From NCBI GenBank assembly GCA_947359465.1, contig OX375873.1, forward strand, positions 136,044,899 to 136,108,898: 64,000 nt of DNA, in the 5' to 3' direction. Numbering within the stretch: the stretch's first letter is position 1; each line of letters opens with the position of its first letter. The translations under genes were made by a program, and so were the position numbers. Origin of the DNA: Metellina segmentata (taxonomy: Eukaryota; Arthropoda; Arachnida; Araneae; Tetragnathidae). The notes under the pieces were generated by a model, which searched no databases, was not told the origin of the DNA, and was given only the letters and a program-made list of their open reading frames with translations. Positions 1 through 38,600 of this stretch are shown here, piece by piece.

Positions 1-323
1 GTGCTATATATTTGTTTCTGTGGAAATTAAGTTTTTTATGGTACATTGAAATGAATACATTATACTTATCTCAAATAAATTGAACATTTAATTTGTATTA
101 TTTATTTATAAAGTTAGTGAAACTGTTGTCTTTTAAAACTTTATCAACTGATGTAGAGATTTATGTAGGGGATAGGGATAAAATGCTATATCAGTCTCTT
201 GAATCACTTATGGTAGTCTCATGATTGTAGTATTCATTGTTGTTTTTAAATGTATTCTCCTTGCTTGACATCATAAAACTTGTATAAAAATGGAATGAAT
301 AATTTTGGGGTTTATGTTGCAGT
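1..323. other. AT-rich non-coding DNA, nothing recognised
   Basis: No exon, RNA gene or repeat could be supported here. It lies upstream of the first visible PSMD8 exon, so it may be PSMD8 intron, but no splice partner was identified. Confidence 0.3.
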
Positions 324-1936
324 TAGGTTATTCCATGCAAAATTGGCTATGGCTGAATCGCCGATTTTAATGAAAATCAGTTTTTAAATAGTATGTAGTT
401 GTTTAATACATGCCATATGTAGTAATGATCAACTGCACAATATTAAGTTTCAGAAATCTATTTTGTTAACTATCAACATTTAAAATTCAAGGTCACAAAT
501 TTATATTTTTTTTAGTACATGTGGCCTGTTTGCAACCCTATATTTCGGCAAGTTATCGACTCAAATTTTTAAAAAATTATGTTGTTACATTCTTCAGAAA
601 AAGGTTTCAAAGGAGAAGTCAAATAATAATTTAATAGTTGCCAGTGCTGTGTAGGATCGACGCAAATAGAAAATTTGTTAAAAATTTCAAAATGTTCTAG
701 TATCTCTAGAAAGGGAAAACAATATTTCAAATTGTTCGTAATTAAGCATATAAACGATGATATGCTTGTATGACAAATAGCATGGCATAATTTAGTATGA
801 TTGTATTTCTATTGCTTAGTAAAGAAAAAACATTTAGAAGCTAAATTATGGAAAAATGTGTGTGCAATATTTTTCCCAATTTCTTTAAAATACAAACAAA
901 TGAAGAAAAGCTTTGAAAACATCAAAACCTTTTTGACAAAGATGTCTATTATATATCTTGAAGTTTTCATTATTTAATTTGCTTATTTTTGCCTTTTGAA
1001 TATTTTTAACTAGATGTAAATCTGACTTTTTACTGTAGTTGAAGCTTTTCAATGGTAATTTGGTCTGGTTTTATAATTTACTTTCATTAAATAATTTAGT
1101 ATTTCATTGTTCATTTGGGGTTTCATTTCACTGTCATTTGAAATGCACTTATGCATGGAATGGAATAGGAAATAATTTTATGGTTGGCATTAATAAATAT
1201 CACAGTTGATGATAGTTTTGGGAGTATGGTAATTCATCTTAGTGCTGTTCAAACAGGCATTTGGCAACAAAGCGCTCAGTCTCCAATTATGCCATGGGCA
1301 TTACCTGTTTTTGTGTGTTACCAATTTTGTTACTGTTGCTTTAGGAATCAAAATACGATTAATCTTTTTTTCAAGTAATAGGCATGTGAAACTACATTTC
1401 TTTACTATAGGTTTTGTCAGAGCTTTCCTTTATTTGATTTTGTATGCCTACTTTAGGTGGAAAATTGTCATTTTATGATTTTCCTTTGCTGTTTTGACGA
1501 TGAAGAAAATAAAAGCCGACTTCTGAACTTCAACTATGTGTTTAATTTTCTTTAGATCATAGAAACCTTTTTAATTTAATCAAAATAGACAATTTTCCAT
1601 TTTCTAATTTGTAGCTTAAGTATGTTGTTTAAAATTGATATTTTCAAATAGATAAAAAGAAAAGCTTTCATGGATTACAAAATATGAAATATTTTTGTCC
1701 ACATTAAACAGTGTTTGAGAAACACACACTCAGATCTTCAAACATACAACATGAAGCGATTTCAAAACTGCTTTTCATAGTTGAAAATCCTTTAAATGTC
1801 TGAAACTTCCAATATATTATATTTTGTGTCAAAATATTTTGCATGTTGTTATTTATGCATAAACGAAACCTGTCTCAAAATTGCCATACAGCGACATGAT
1901 TTCCGGATTTTTGCTCATTTTACATGGAATGACCCA
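324..1936. mobile_element. Putative DNA transposon or MITE with TGGGTCATTCC-type ends
   Basis: The left end reads TAGGTTATTCCATGCAAAAT and the right end, on the other strand, reads TGGGTCATTCCATGTAAAAT, so the stretch has terminal inverted repeats of about 20 bases with a few mismatches. The same terminal box bounds the element at 28502-30488. No coding capacity is recognisable inside. The target duplication is not clear (GT on the left, AT on the right). The superfamily is not assigned; a Tc1/mariner-like or related cut-and-paste element is the inference. Confidence 0.45.
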
Positions 1937-2293
1937 ATTAGATCATCCTGTTTCTCAAAATAAGAATGTGGGGATGGAGAAACATTTTAATCCTTATATC
2001 TACTTTCTGTGATTCTTTGACATTGTTATGAAAATACAGAAATGATTTTTATAAAAAAAAAAAATCATGTTTTCTTTTAAAGTTGTACTAAAAAAAAAAC
2101 TTGAGAAAGCTTGTAAAAAATTAGCTTTAAACAAAACTAGGAGAATGACTGGTTTCATTGCAGCAAAATATGACCACAGACCAACATGTCTAAATTATTT
2201 ATTGAATATGACTTCAAATCCTGGAATAAGTTTTCATGTCTAATTAAAAACTAGCTTCAATGATGCATTTAAGATGAGTGTTTTTCTACATAG

Positions 2294-5200
2294 GTGTTTT
2301 TGTCTGGAGGTAATGTACCAGCTGAGAGCTACAACTTTTTCATCAACATCCTTCTGGACACAGTGCGAAATGAGATAGCAGCTTGCATCGAGAAAGCTTA
2401 TGAGAAACTAGCTTTAAATGAGGCGAGTAGGATGCTGTTTTTTACCAACAAGAAAGATATGGCTGAATATGCAAAGAAGGTAAGTTTGTTCAATTTCAAC
2501 TGTCTACATCAAACTGCTGTAATTCATTACTTTGATATTTCAAATTAAAATACTTTCTTTCAAAGTATAAATAAATGTTTTATTATTCATTAGTGCAAGA
2601 AAATATAAACTTATTTCCTTTACTTCATTTATTTGTGTTCGTAGTGTGGATAAATTTTTCGGTTAACTTTTAGACCTGGTACAAAAGTGTTTCTTTCAGA
2701 GTGGAATTGGTACAGATGCTGCACCAAAGATTTTGTCCCCTTTTAAGTGACCACTGACATAGATCACTATTAGCGAGCTGTCAGCACCTTGCCCCTAAGA
2801 GATTGTCTTTTTGTTCAAAGTTCTACCCTGTCAACATTATGCTTTGAGCCATTCTCAGTATTTGAAATTATTACACTTGATACCTTTGGCTTCGTCTGTT
2901 TGCTTTCAAATCAGAAAACTTCTATTTTTATACTCATCAAAAATAGCACATGTTTAAAGGCTGTATAACTACAGCAATGCACCCATTAGTATAACTAACA
3001 TAAATTCATGTATTCTTTTCATGAGCAAATTCGAACAATAACCTTTAACACCTGATTTATAAGTAACTTTTTTCTGTAATTTTCCAAAAAATAGAAAAAA
3101 GAATTAGGTTAGAGAACTGGTTAATTGTTTTTTACTTTAATAATTCAAATATTAAACACAATGCATTAGGAAGAAACAACTGTTTTAACAAAGTTTGTAT
3201 ACAATACTTATAATATAAATTACTGTAATTAATCATTATTTCCTTTTATATTTCAATGGAAGGTGTTACTAATTTGAAATGAGAAAAACAGAAGACATAG
3301 GTTATTAGGAATTCTAGCAATTCAAATGATGCAGATCCAATTTGTAGGTTCTGTACCAGACCACCGAGTTAATCACTATTGTATTAGTATAATGGTGGCC
3401 CAGTTCATTTGGGCTTCATTCACATTTCACCAATCAATTCCACTAACATCTTGTTCTGATTCAGCAGTATTCTCATCTATCCAAAAATATAAGATCATAA
3501 ACATTGCCAGCCATCATCTTCATTGAAAGGTCATGACTTGGAAGTAGGTCCGAAAAAAATTGCGTTTATTTTTGCATGACTCGAAATATTTTCCCTCACT
3601 CATCAGTAAATTTGAACAAGTTAAAATTAATTTTGCCAGACAAGAATACTATTATCTGAGAATACTTTAAACTTTTTTTGCTGATATAAAAGATTAAGAT
3701 TATTTTAAACTGCACAATTGACTGATATGACAGATCTGTAGCAAAGAACTAACAGTTTGGTACCAAAATCTAGAAAAGAGTAAAAAAACCTTGTAGGGTT
3801 TCTTTTCAAAGTTTGTTGTTGCCTCTGGCAATTCTTTTGTGTAATATAACCTATTCAAGAGTGATAAATTGAAATGAAAAATGGGATCTGTTATCAGTGT
3901 ATTAATCAAAGATATGTATACTATTCTGGCATTTGAAAATCTAAATGTACACTTCTAAGCTGTAGATTTCTCAGAAATAAATCCACTACTTTCTCATGCT
4001 TTGTCCAATATATATTACTTCATTTAAAAAGCAGGAAGCTCTTGGAAATTTCATACTAAATTATCCTGGATCACTTATCTGTACTATAACCATAACAAGT
4101 CATTGCATTCCTTAACTGACGGCATGTGGGAGATTCTTTATCATTGGTACAATGACTTAAAACGTACTACACTACAACCCAACTGGATGGGACGTGAACA
4201 GTTCTTGCCCAAAAAGCTTTTGTTTGTTACTGTCAAAACACTGTGCATGAAGGAATGGTTACAGTACTTTTATTTCTCATCACCACAGCTTTTTTCCCAT
4301 CTTCCTTCCCAGTAATTCAGTCTAATTACTGTTACAAAAGATTTTGCAACAGTAACATTGCATTTGCTAAAGTTATTGTCCAGACTTCCACAAACGAATT
4401 TTGATCCAAACCTTATAGTTCCTTGTTCAAAGCATCAAATGGAGTTAAAAAGAGTATAAATAATTGAAAAGTAACAAACCCAAGAGGTTCCAGAGAAATC
4501 TGGATGCTGTATCAAAAGGTTTAACTCTATTGCATATAGGAACTTAATGTAAAGGCACTGTAACAAACTAAACCATCCCATAAAAATTGCCCTTTTGTTG
4601 TACATTCTAAAGATTGCTATTTAGAAGCATTTCTTTGTTTAGGTTTTAAAATAGAATTTCATTTGGCAGGTATATAGCACTGGCTTTTATTTGAGATCAA
4701 TTTCCTGATTGATTGATAAGTACATGTTTTTGTTTTAAATCCAAGCGTGGGCATAATGCTTTCAGTATAGAATAGCTTTCTATTGTTAATGATATTTGCA
4801 ACACTGGATCCAAAAATCAATGTGAATAGTTTTATATATCAACTGACATACAACTTGGTATAACTATTTGCAAACCTAAGAAAAAATAACAAAAAGCAGT
4901 TCAAACATCCAGGGTTCAGAGTAGCTAATAGGATATAATTTCAACATCATATTAACCATATGCTACTTGGAAAGTATCATCAATGATCATTTTGGTGGAA
5001 CAAGACTTTCATCGTGGACACCTTGCTCCACTGAAATGGCCATTGATGATTTTTTCTAAACTTTATTGGTCAGTGTTTTGTTTTACATTTTTTACTTCCA
5101 ATTTAACTAAGGTGTTTAGAATCAATTCTCTTGATGAAATAAAATGCAGTTGGTTTTAGAAACACGTGATTTTGTGTGGAATGAAATTTATTTTCAAATC

Positions 5201-5585
5201 TTGCTTTAAAGGTTGGCATTAACCACTATACTTAATAAGTAATTTGGCAGAGGACATATGCTCCTTAGTTTATTGCAATTAGTCCCAGAATAAGAACATC
5301 AGGTTTCCAGTTAACCTAATCTGCATAAAAAATTCCCATTGTGTGCAGTTTTTTTTGTATGAAGCAGAACTAAAATATATGAACAATCAGGTTGCAAAAT
5401 GTGTATTGTGGATGATTAAGCACAGAATTATAACTTATTTTCTCTTTTAGAGAGGCTGGAGTGTATCTGGGGGTTACTACATATATGATGTGGAAGACAA
5501 GGCTCATTCAGATGATACCATACCTGCATTTGAACTGGCAACACAAGTAATAGATTATGCTAGGGAGTTGGAAATGATTGTATGA
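2294..5585 (+). CDS. PSMD8: 26S proteasome non-ATPase regulatory subunit 8 (Rpn12), last two coding exons
   Basis: PSMD8/Rpn12 is a lid subunit of the 19S regulatory particle, which recognises and processes ubiquitylated proteins for the 20S core in cytosol and nucleus. Two coding exons are visible: 2294-2479 (62 codons, after TAG, ending in GTAAGT) and 5451-5585 (44 codons plus TGA, after TTTTAG). Both are in phase 0. The 106 residues show family hallmarks: [29 protein letters not shown], the junction [14 protein letters not shown], and the C-terminus YARELEMIV. This is the C-terminal part of the CSN8/PSMD8/EIF3K (PCI-type) fold. The residues between GGYY and DDTIP are the variable part of the family. 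The N-terminal two thirds is not seen and should lie upstream. PSMC6, another 19S subunit, follows tail to tail. Identity is near certain; the 5' structure is unknown. Confidence 0.94.
2480..5450. other. PSMD8 intron, mostly unannotated AT-rich DNA
   Basis: This is the intron between the two visible PSMD8 exons, with a GTAAGT donor and a TTTTAG acceptor. Apart from the short hAT-related fragment near 2728-2850 I recognise nothing. The short open frames here have no family resemblance. Confidence 0.5.
2728..2850 (+). repeat. Short fragment of the hAT-like repeat family
   Basis: It begins with CCCCTTTTAAGTGACCACTG and continues through GAGCTGTCAGC and ACCCTGTC. The same words occur in the same order near 13705-13800 and 20900-21000, inside the two larger hAT-like elements. 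It is therefore a short diverged piece of that family within the PSMD8 intron. Confidence 0.55.
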
Positions 5586-5597
5586 TTTTCATTATTT

Positions 5598-5603
5598 AAT
5601 AAA
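5598..5603 (+). terminator. Poly(A) signal of PSMD8
   Basis: AATAAA lies 12 bases after the PSMD8 stop codon, which would give a very short 3' UTR. The opposing PSMC6 signal lies 36 bases further on, so the two transcripts probably end in, or overlap across, the same few tens of bases. Confidence 0.65.
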
Positions 5604-5638
5604 TGCTACTGATTTTTTTCTTTTGTATATAACTTATA

Positions 5639-5644
5639 TTTATT
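5639..5644 (-). terminator. Poly(A) signal of PSMC6
   Basis: TTTATT on the + strand is AATAAA on the - strand, about 30 bases after the PSMC6 stop codon (5677-5675). It is the first such signal after the stop. Confidence 0.65.
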
Positions 5645-5674
5645 AAAACTGAAAATACAAGCACATGACACTAA

Positions 5675-32089
<26,415 letters not shown>

Positions 32090-32602
32090 TTTTGCTTATG
32101 TCATTTGAAAACAAAAAACTTCTGCAAGTATTATTTTGTTGCCACTCTTGAATATCAAACATGCCAAAAAAACTATTGCGCCACCTTCCGGAATTATTGT
32201 AAGAAACCTCTTCAATTTTTTAAAAAAGATGCAAAAATTAAATTTTTGCTGAAAATTTCCGAAATAGTTAATTTTTACCGATAGAGTAACAAATGTGTAA
32301 CTGTATATTTGTTTTGAAGATAGAAAAAATCTATTTAATGAAGACGAGTATTCGATGTATATTTTATTTGTAATATGGCATCATAAGATTCAGATTTTTT
32401 TTTTACTGTGACTGTTGTTTGTTTTTCTTGCCGTGCTAGTGTTGATTGCTCTTTTTGGTAGGTAGTTACTATAGTGTTAATTTTAAGCTGCCCAAATTTG
32501 CAGGAATGTATTTAAAGAACCTTGTATTGTAATTTATCTTTCTATAATCTTTGTTTTGTAGTGTTCGAACCTTACCAGATTTAACTTGTGCGTCTCAATA
32601 CA
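32090..32602. promoter_or_regulatory. Head-to-head intergenic region of PSMC6 and ZC4H2
   Basis: Only 513 bases separate the two start codons, which point outward. Both 5' UTRs and promoters must lie here unless 5' non-coding exons exist: TTTTGTAG at 32553-32561 could be an acceptor for a ZC4H2 exon with an upstream non-coding first exon. No TATA box stands out. A shared bidirectional promoter is inference from spacing. Confidence 0.5.
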
Positions 32603-35600
32603 ATGAAAATGGAAGAGGATGCTACAGTAATGGGTAAACTGGAATGCTTGAAGGAAATAAGGTATTTATTTTGCCTTTTAATGCACATATATCATTTAAA
32701 ATGGCAGCTTTTGGAATCAAGTCTTTTTTGTAGCGATCTTTAAATTTTTATCAATGTTTGTGAGTAGTAAAATCTTCGTAGTCAGGTTTTAAAATCAAGC
32801 TCAACTATGATAAATTACCCTGTAATAACTTTAAACATGAAAAACTGATGTCTTGCAGATTGAACACTTACACTGCCCTGCTTTGGGATAATTCTGTATT
32901 TATTCTGTTTTAATCTTTTATCCATGAATTCAGGCTTATTTTTGTCTCAAGAGAAAAGGGGGCTCTTGCATCTCGGTGGGTTTGCCCACTGTACTAGAAT
33001 GCAATAAGTTGGACATTTCTGTATTTGAATTAAAAATGTGAATCCAGTTTATCTATATTTGAAAAAATTATCTACAAACTACAGCAAAAAATTCAGAACC
33101 ATTTGAACTTTGTTTCCTAACTGATATGTATCTTCAAGTTGTAGACGGCTCAGGTTCGATTTCTGTTGGGTGTATTCCTCTTGTGTCAGTAAAACTTTCA
33201 TTGTGTGTATGTCTATTACTTGATATTATACGTCTTGTGTCTGGCGCACCATGGCCAAATATGGTCTTTGTGCCGTAATACCAACCTAACCAATGTGTGT
33301 GTCGAACTCTGCATTTTCTTTGAGGTAGACATGGTGTGTTGATGATATTTAGAGACAAGATAGATATTTAAATGCCACAAATGAAACACTTGTTTTGGAG
33401 ATTAGGGAGAATTTCCTGTATTAAATCATAAACTGGTTTTCATGGTTATATTTTACTACACTTGGCTTAACTTTTTGTATAATTCTTCAGAAATTTAATT
33501 ATAACATAACATATATGAACTAATGCCATCTCAGACATAATGCAGCCAGAAATCTAATCTGAACTGCAATTTTGCACAAAATCAAAGGTGTCTGCTTACA
33601 AACAATAGCTTTGAATACTGTTTTTAATATGTTCAACTTAAATGAATTTTCAAATTGTAAATCTATTTTAGCAATTGCATTGGAGGAAATTCCTTAAACC
33701 CTTACCAACTTTGTTTTATAACCTCACCTTTCATATGGCAATGTTTGAAACTACCTGTCAACCTGAATATGTTAATATATCATAAAGTGTGTTGTTTTGC
33801 ATATATGCTAGGAATTGTTACCAGAGTAATGATATTTTACTTTACCCCTTAGCCTGTATACACACTGAAGCAGTTTGTAATATTACATGCGCATACATAT
33901 TCAATTTGTGTAGAGAAACAATGTTAGTACACATGCAAATTTCATCTAAGTTAGGCTTGGCCGAACCTGGGCCCTGTGACCAAAAAACTCAAACACGTAT
34001 GAACAGTACATTTTTGATGAAATACCTGAAGACATTACATTGTGTTAGATGAAACTGAAACGTTTGGATGGTATGTAGTATCCGATACGTTACAACTTTC
34101 GAGCGATGTATTGCCAATTGTGGTAACCTTCCCGTTTTCGCGTTTTTCTTAGTTTTAAGGCAACCCTAGATATTTTCTCCTGACGATAATAAACGGGTCT
34201 CATGATTGGTTAAGGAAGAAAATATGCTTTTCCACTTTTATTTTTAATGTAGAACGGAATTAAAATTTAGACAGTCTTTGAAATTGTTGGGTGCATATGA
34301 ATTTTGCTCTTGATTTATAAAATCGACTTGTTTTATTAATTTTCAAAATTTTTAGGATAAGTTTGGAAAGCAGATTGTAAGTTACAATTTTTTAAATTTG
34401 TCACTTTATTTAAATTTCAATTAAAATTTCGAAAAAAAATTTGGATTAAATTTGATTTTTGAAATTGCAGATTGGAATTTAGAATTTTTTTCCCCTTTTG
34501 GTTGCTCATTTCCCCTTAGTTGATTTGATATAGCAGTGGATAGTGTTATTGAACGTTAGAAAATGTTTTTTTTTTTTCAAACATGTAGTAGCTTGATTGG
34601 GAAGAAGGTGAAATGTCTTTCATGTGAGAATGATATGATTTTAACATTGAGAAAGGATGCTGGTGATAGGTAGGAGTGGAAATGTAGAAAGATAGGACAA
34701 AAATTTGGCAAAAGAAAGTATAACAGGAGTAAGAAATTGGAGGGTAAATGGGTGTTTGGAGGACTTGAACGAGGGACGGATAAATGTTTTATGGTTGAGG
34801 TGAAAAATAGGAACCAGAAAGTTTTGGCTGAGGTAATTCAGAGCTGAATTATGCAAGGAACTACAAAAATTTCTGACTATTGGAAGTCATATGCTGGTAT
34901 CAATACCCGAAGGACAAAGAGTTCAAGGGTTATCGATTCGAGCATATGACTGTTAACCATTGTCAGAATTTCAAGGACCCGGCTATGAGGGTAAGTTTGA
35001 TTTTTGTTTAGCTTTTGGTTATATTACAAACACTGGACTATGCTTGGGTGGGCACCCAATACGGTGACTTATACGCATGGAAGCCAACGGTGAAAGGTCC
35101 TCGCCGGCCCCGGAGGGGCGGCGAGGTAGCCGGCAGGCGGGGATCGCGCGTTATACGCTGTGACTTATCTACAAACAAATTTCTCCCGGTATACTGGTTT
35201 AAACGCATTGAAACCTTAAACGCAATACCCTTTGACTTCTCTAAAAAACAATTTCCTCTTGTAAAGTCGTTACAATAAAAATATTTGTCTTGCTTTTCCA
35301 TATATGGCTCTATAACCTGGAATATCCCCATTGAGTTGCTCACATAATGCTTATTGCTAGAAAAATTGTGAAAAAATATTTTTTCACACTTTAGGATAGC
35401 AGAAGAATTTTTAGATTTTTGGTTTCTCATCAAAAACCTTTGTGTGGATTATGATCACAGAAAAGAACTACCTTATTAAAAAAAGATTTCTTGTTTTGAA
35501 TTTTCTATGCATTGCAAAGTTTCTAATTCAAAATTGATGAAAATCCGGACGTTTTAAAAAAATCACGTTTTTTTTTTTATTATTATTATTTTTTTTAATT

Positions 35601-38600
35601 ATAATTTTTTTATTTTTTATTATTTAATATTTTTTTTTAAGTGACAAAACTAGGATGAAATTGACGCAAAATTGCGTACATGTTCGGAGAAAACCAGACT
35701 GAAATATTAGAAAATTTTCAAGTGAAATTTATATTGCTTTTTTCTTAATTTTTAAACAAATTATTATTATTATTTATGCACTGTATGCAAAGGTTCACGT
35801 TGTATATGGCGGCCATCTTGGAATTGCTTACATCGGCCGCCATCTTGATTTGGCGTAAACAATCGCTTTGGCGGCCTAACGTTGCGGATGCTACCACTCC
35901 ACCAAACGTTTTGTCACCTCCATGTTTTAAGAAAATAAAAAATTGGCTTCAATTTGTTTAAAAGGATTTCTTGACCTGTTTGATGGTTTTACAACTTCAT
36001 TTCCCTAACAGGACACTAAATACATAAAATAAATAATGAAACTTTAAAACATTTTATTTTTCAAGAAGTTTTGACTCAAAGTTTCATTTAATTTCAGAAT
36101 GACCCATGAATTTTTCTATAAAATCTTGGGGTGCATAGCGCAGTCAAAAGTGTAATGGATTAGCAATCAGCATGTTGTGAGTTCTAATTCAACCAAAGGC
36201 CAACGTTTACAATGGTGGCAGGACTTGCCGGTACATCTAAAATCTACCAGAGCATAAAATGTCCTCACATTTTCATGGTGGGGAAGTTTGGAGAGGTATG
36301 ACATCTGACCGTAGTTCAAAATTAAGTGGTGTTGTCCTCTGTTCTTTCCACTTCAAGTATGACCATCACCAATTACTAGCTTTGTTGCTCCAGTGTGACA
36401 TTAATTAAAATACTTACCTCTAAAGATGAAAATTAACAGTTAACGTGCGGAGACTGAAAAATTTTGCTACGGTCACCACACTTTATTAAAAACATTAGTT
36501 TATACTGTAAAACCTCTAATTTTATGAGTGGCTGTAAAAAAAAAAAAAATTAAGAAAGGAAAAGTATCTGGACAAATATATATATATATATATAACGTGT
36601 GTGTATTCTTCAAAATATGTCAATGCTCATTAGTGGCCACTGAATGAAACAAATTCAACGGCCACTTACAAAATTTCTTAATCTTTACCTACCTCTAGTA
36701 GTCGGAATGCTATGTGACTGCTCAATCAGTTTAGATACACTTGATGGTTTAAAAGGTTGATGTCAGAATTGAAGGTCTATTTCCAAGTTTGCCTAGTTGT
36801 TCTTTACCAATATACTTAGTACTTTCCTGTTAACCATTTTCAATAAACAAAAATTGTTGCCAATTTTGATTTAGTGCTAATAATGGATAAGTGTGATCTC
36901 TTTAAGACATTCAATATACGAATCCTTAATAAATTTTCTTTTTAATCCTGTTAGGGATTTTTGGCAGCCCAAAAGTTTTGTGAAAGTTTAGCTTAATCTG
37001 CACCAAATTTCATGGTTGATGTGATAGTACATAAGTGCTTTTCCTAAATATGCTACTGGTGAAAGATGATACAGTAACCTCAATGTTTTGGGGAGATAAG
37101 AAAAAAAAACATTTCTTCATGGGAGCAATGTAGCAAGACAAAGAAAATGTGCTTATTATAGAAATAAAATACATTAAGTTGCATTAATACATTAACTAAC
37201 TTACAGATTTAAACTACAAGGGAGATACAATATTGTGATTAAAAATATAATAATATTAAATGTAGTGAAATATATTTTGGAAAACAAGCTCTGTTATCAA
37301 TATTTTTGAGACACTCATGCACTCCCATAACTTTACTGTCCTGGCTCAAAATGCTTTAGATTACTGGGGAGAGAAGGTTGTAAATTGCACAGATTTTTGA
37401 AGTCAGATATTCATTTCAACTCTGTTCTTCCATTTGCTAATTTACCCAAGCATTGATGCTTCGTCTTTTGTATGAGGTCGAATTGGAAAAGATAATACTT
37501 TAAAAAGGCTTATTCTTCCCTTGTATGGTACCTGAAAATCAGTTCAACTCTTAATTGTTGATGGCACTTTCTTGACTACGGTGCCACAATTTTGTTCTGA
37601 AGGAGTCGAGATATTCTTAAGATCCATTTTAGAGCCCAATCGTCTAATTTGATAACATTTATAGGGATTTCTCATCACATGATCAGTGCATGGGATAGGA
37701 TGATAACGTAATTACTTGAAGCAAATCTTTCAGCTGCCACTTTCAAAGAAACACAATCATCTGAGAATTCTGCTTCTACAAACCAATAATTCATTGTGAG
37801 ACAAGTAAGTCGTGTTATAGTTAAAGGCCACTATGATAAAAGGCCATTGTAGCTCAGTGGCACAGGTTCGATTCCTCCCTGACTATATTTCTTTGCCGTA
37901 AAAACGTTCTTTGTGTGAATGTTCATTACATGATGTCTGTCTTGTGTCCGATACAGCATTGCCCTTATGCTATGAAACCCCAGACCAACATTATTAGAGG
38001 TTACTGTATTTCAAATTGTAGCGTCATTACATTTGTTGCAAGGTACTGAAGCATTTATTCCAATGCAGGACTCGTACCATTCACCTAGAGAAATTGAAGG
38101 CTCGTTTGAGACAGGAGGTGGATGCAACAGAGGGAGAAGAAAAATGTCTCTTGGAATACAGACATGAAATGGAATTGCTGTTGCAGGAAAAGATGGCTCA
38201 TGTGGAGGAACTGCGACAAATACATGCTGACATCAATATTGTAAGTTGTTTTCATGTAAATTTGACCATCTCCTTGAAGACAATTCCGGAAACTGGTCTT
38301 TAAGGAGATGGTCAGTCAGTAATTTTACTGTATTTCAATAATGTTTAAACACAATCATTCGTTATTTCCTATTAGATGGAAAATGTCATCAAGCAGTCCG
38401 AAGAGGATCGTAACAAGCATTTGGAGGCTGCGAAACAACTGCATCACGATTACAAACCTCTGAAAGAACTTGTTGATTCCCTTCGACATGAAATTGGTCT
38501 TATCAAGCTGCCTGAGTTGCATGAAGAAGATGAAAACTTTAAACCTGAGTAAGGAACATTTGTCTTTAATTAACTATTTGTGACTTCACTGTTGCAATAT

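Noticed and set aside
35015..35433. 131-residue and 87-residue frames on opposite strands
   Set aside because: They overlap in antiparallel fashion across the GC-rich hairpin patch; no family resemblance was seen.
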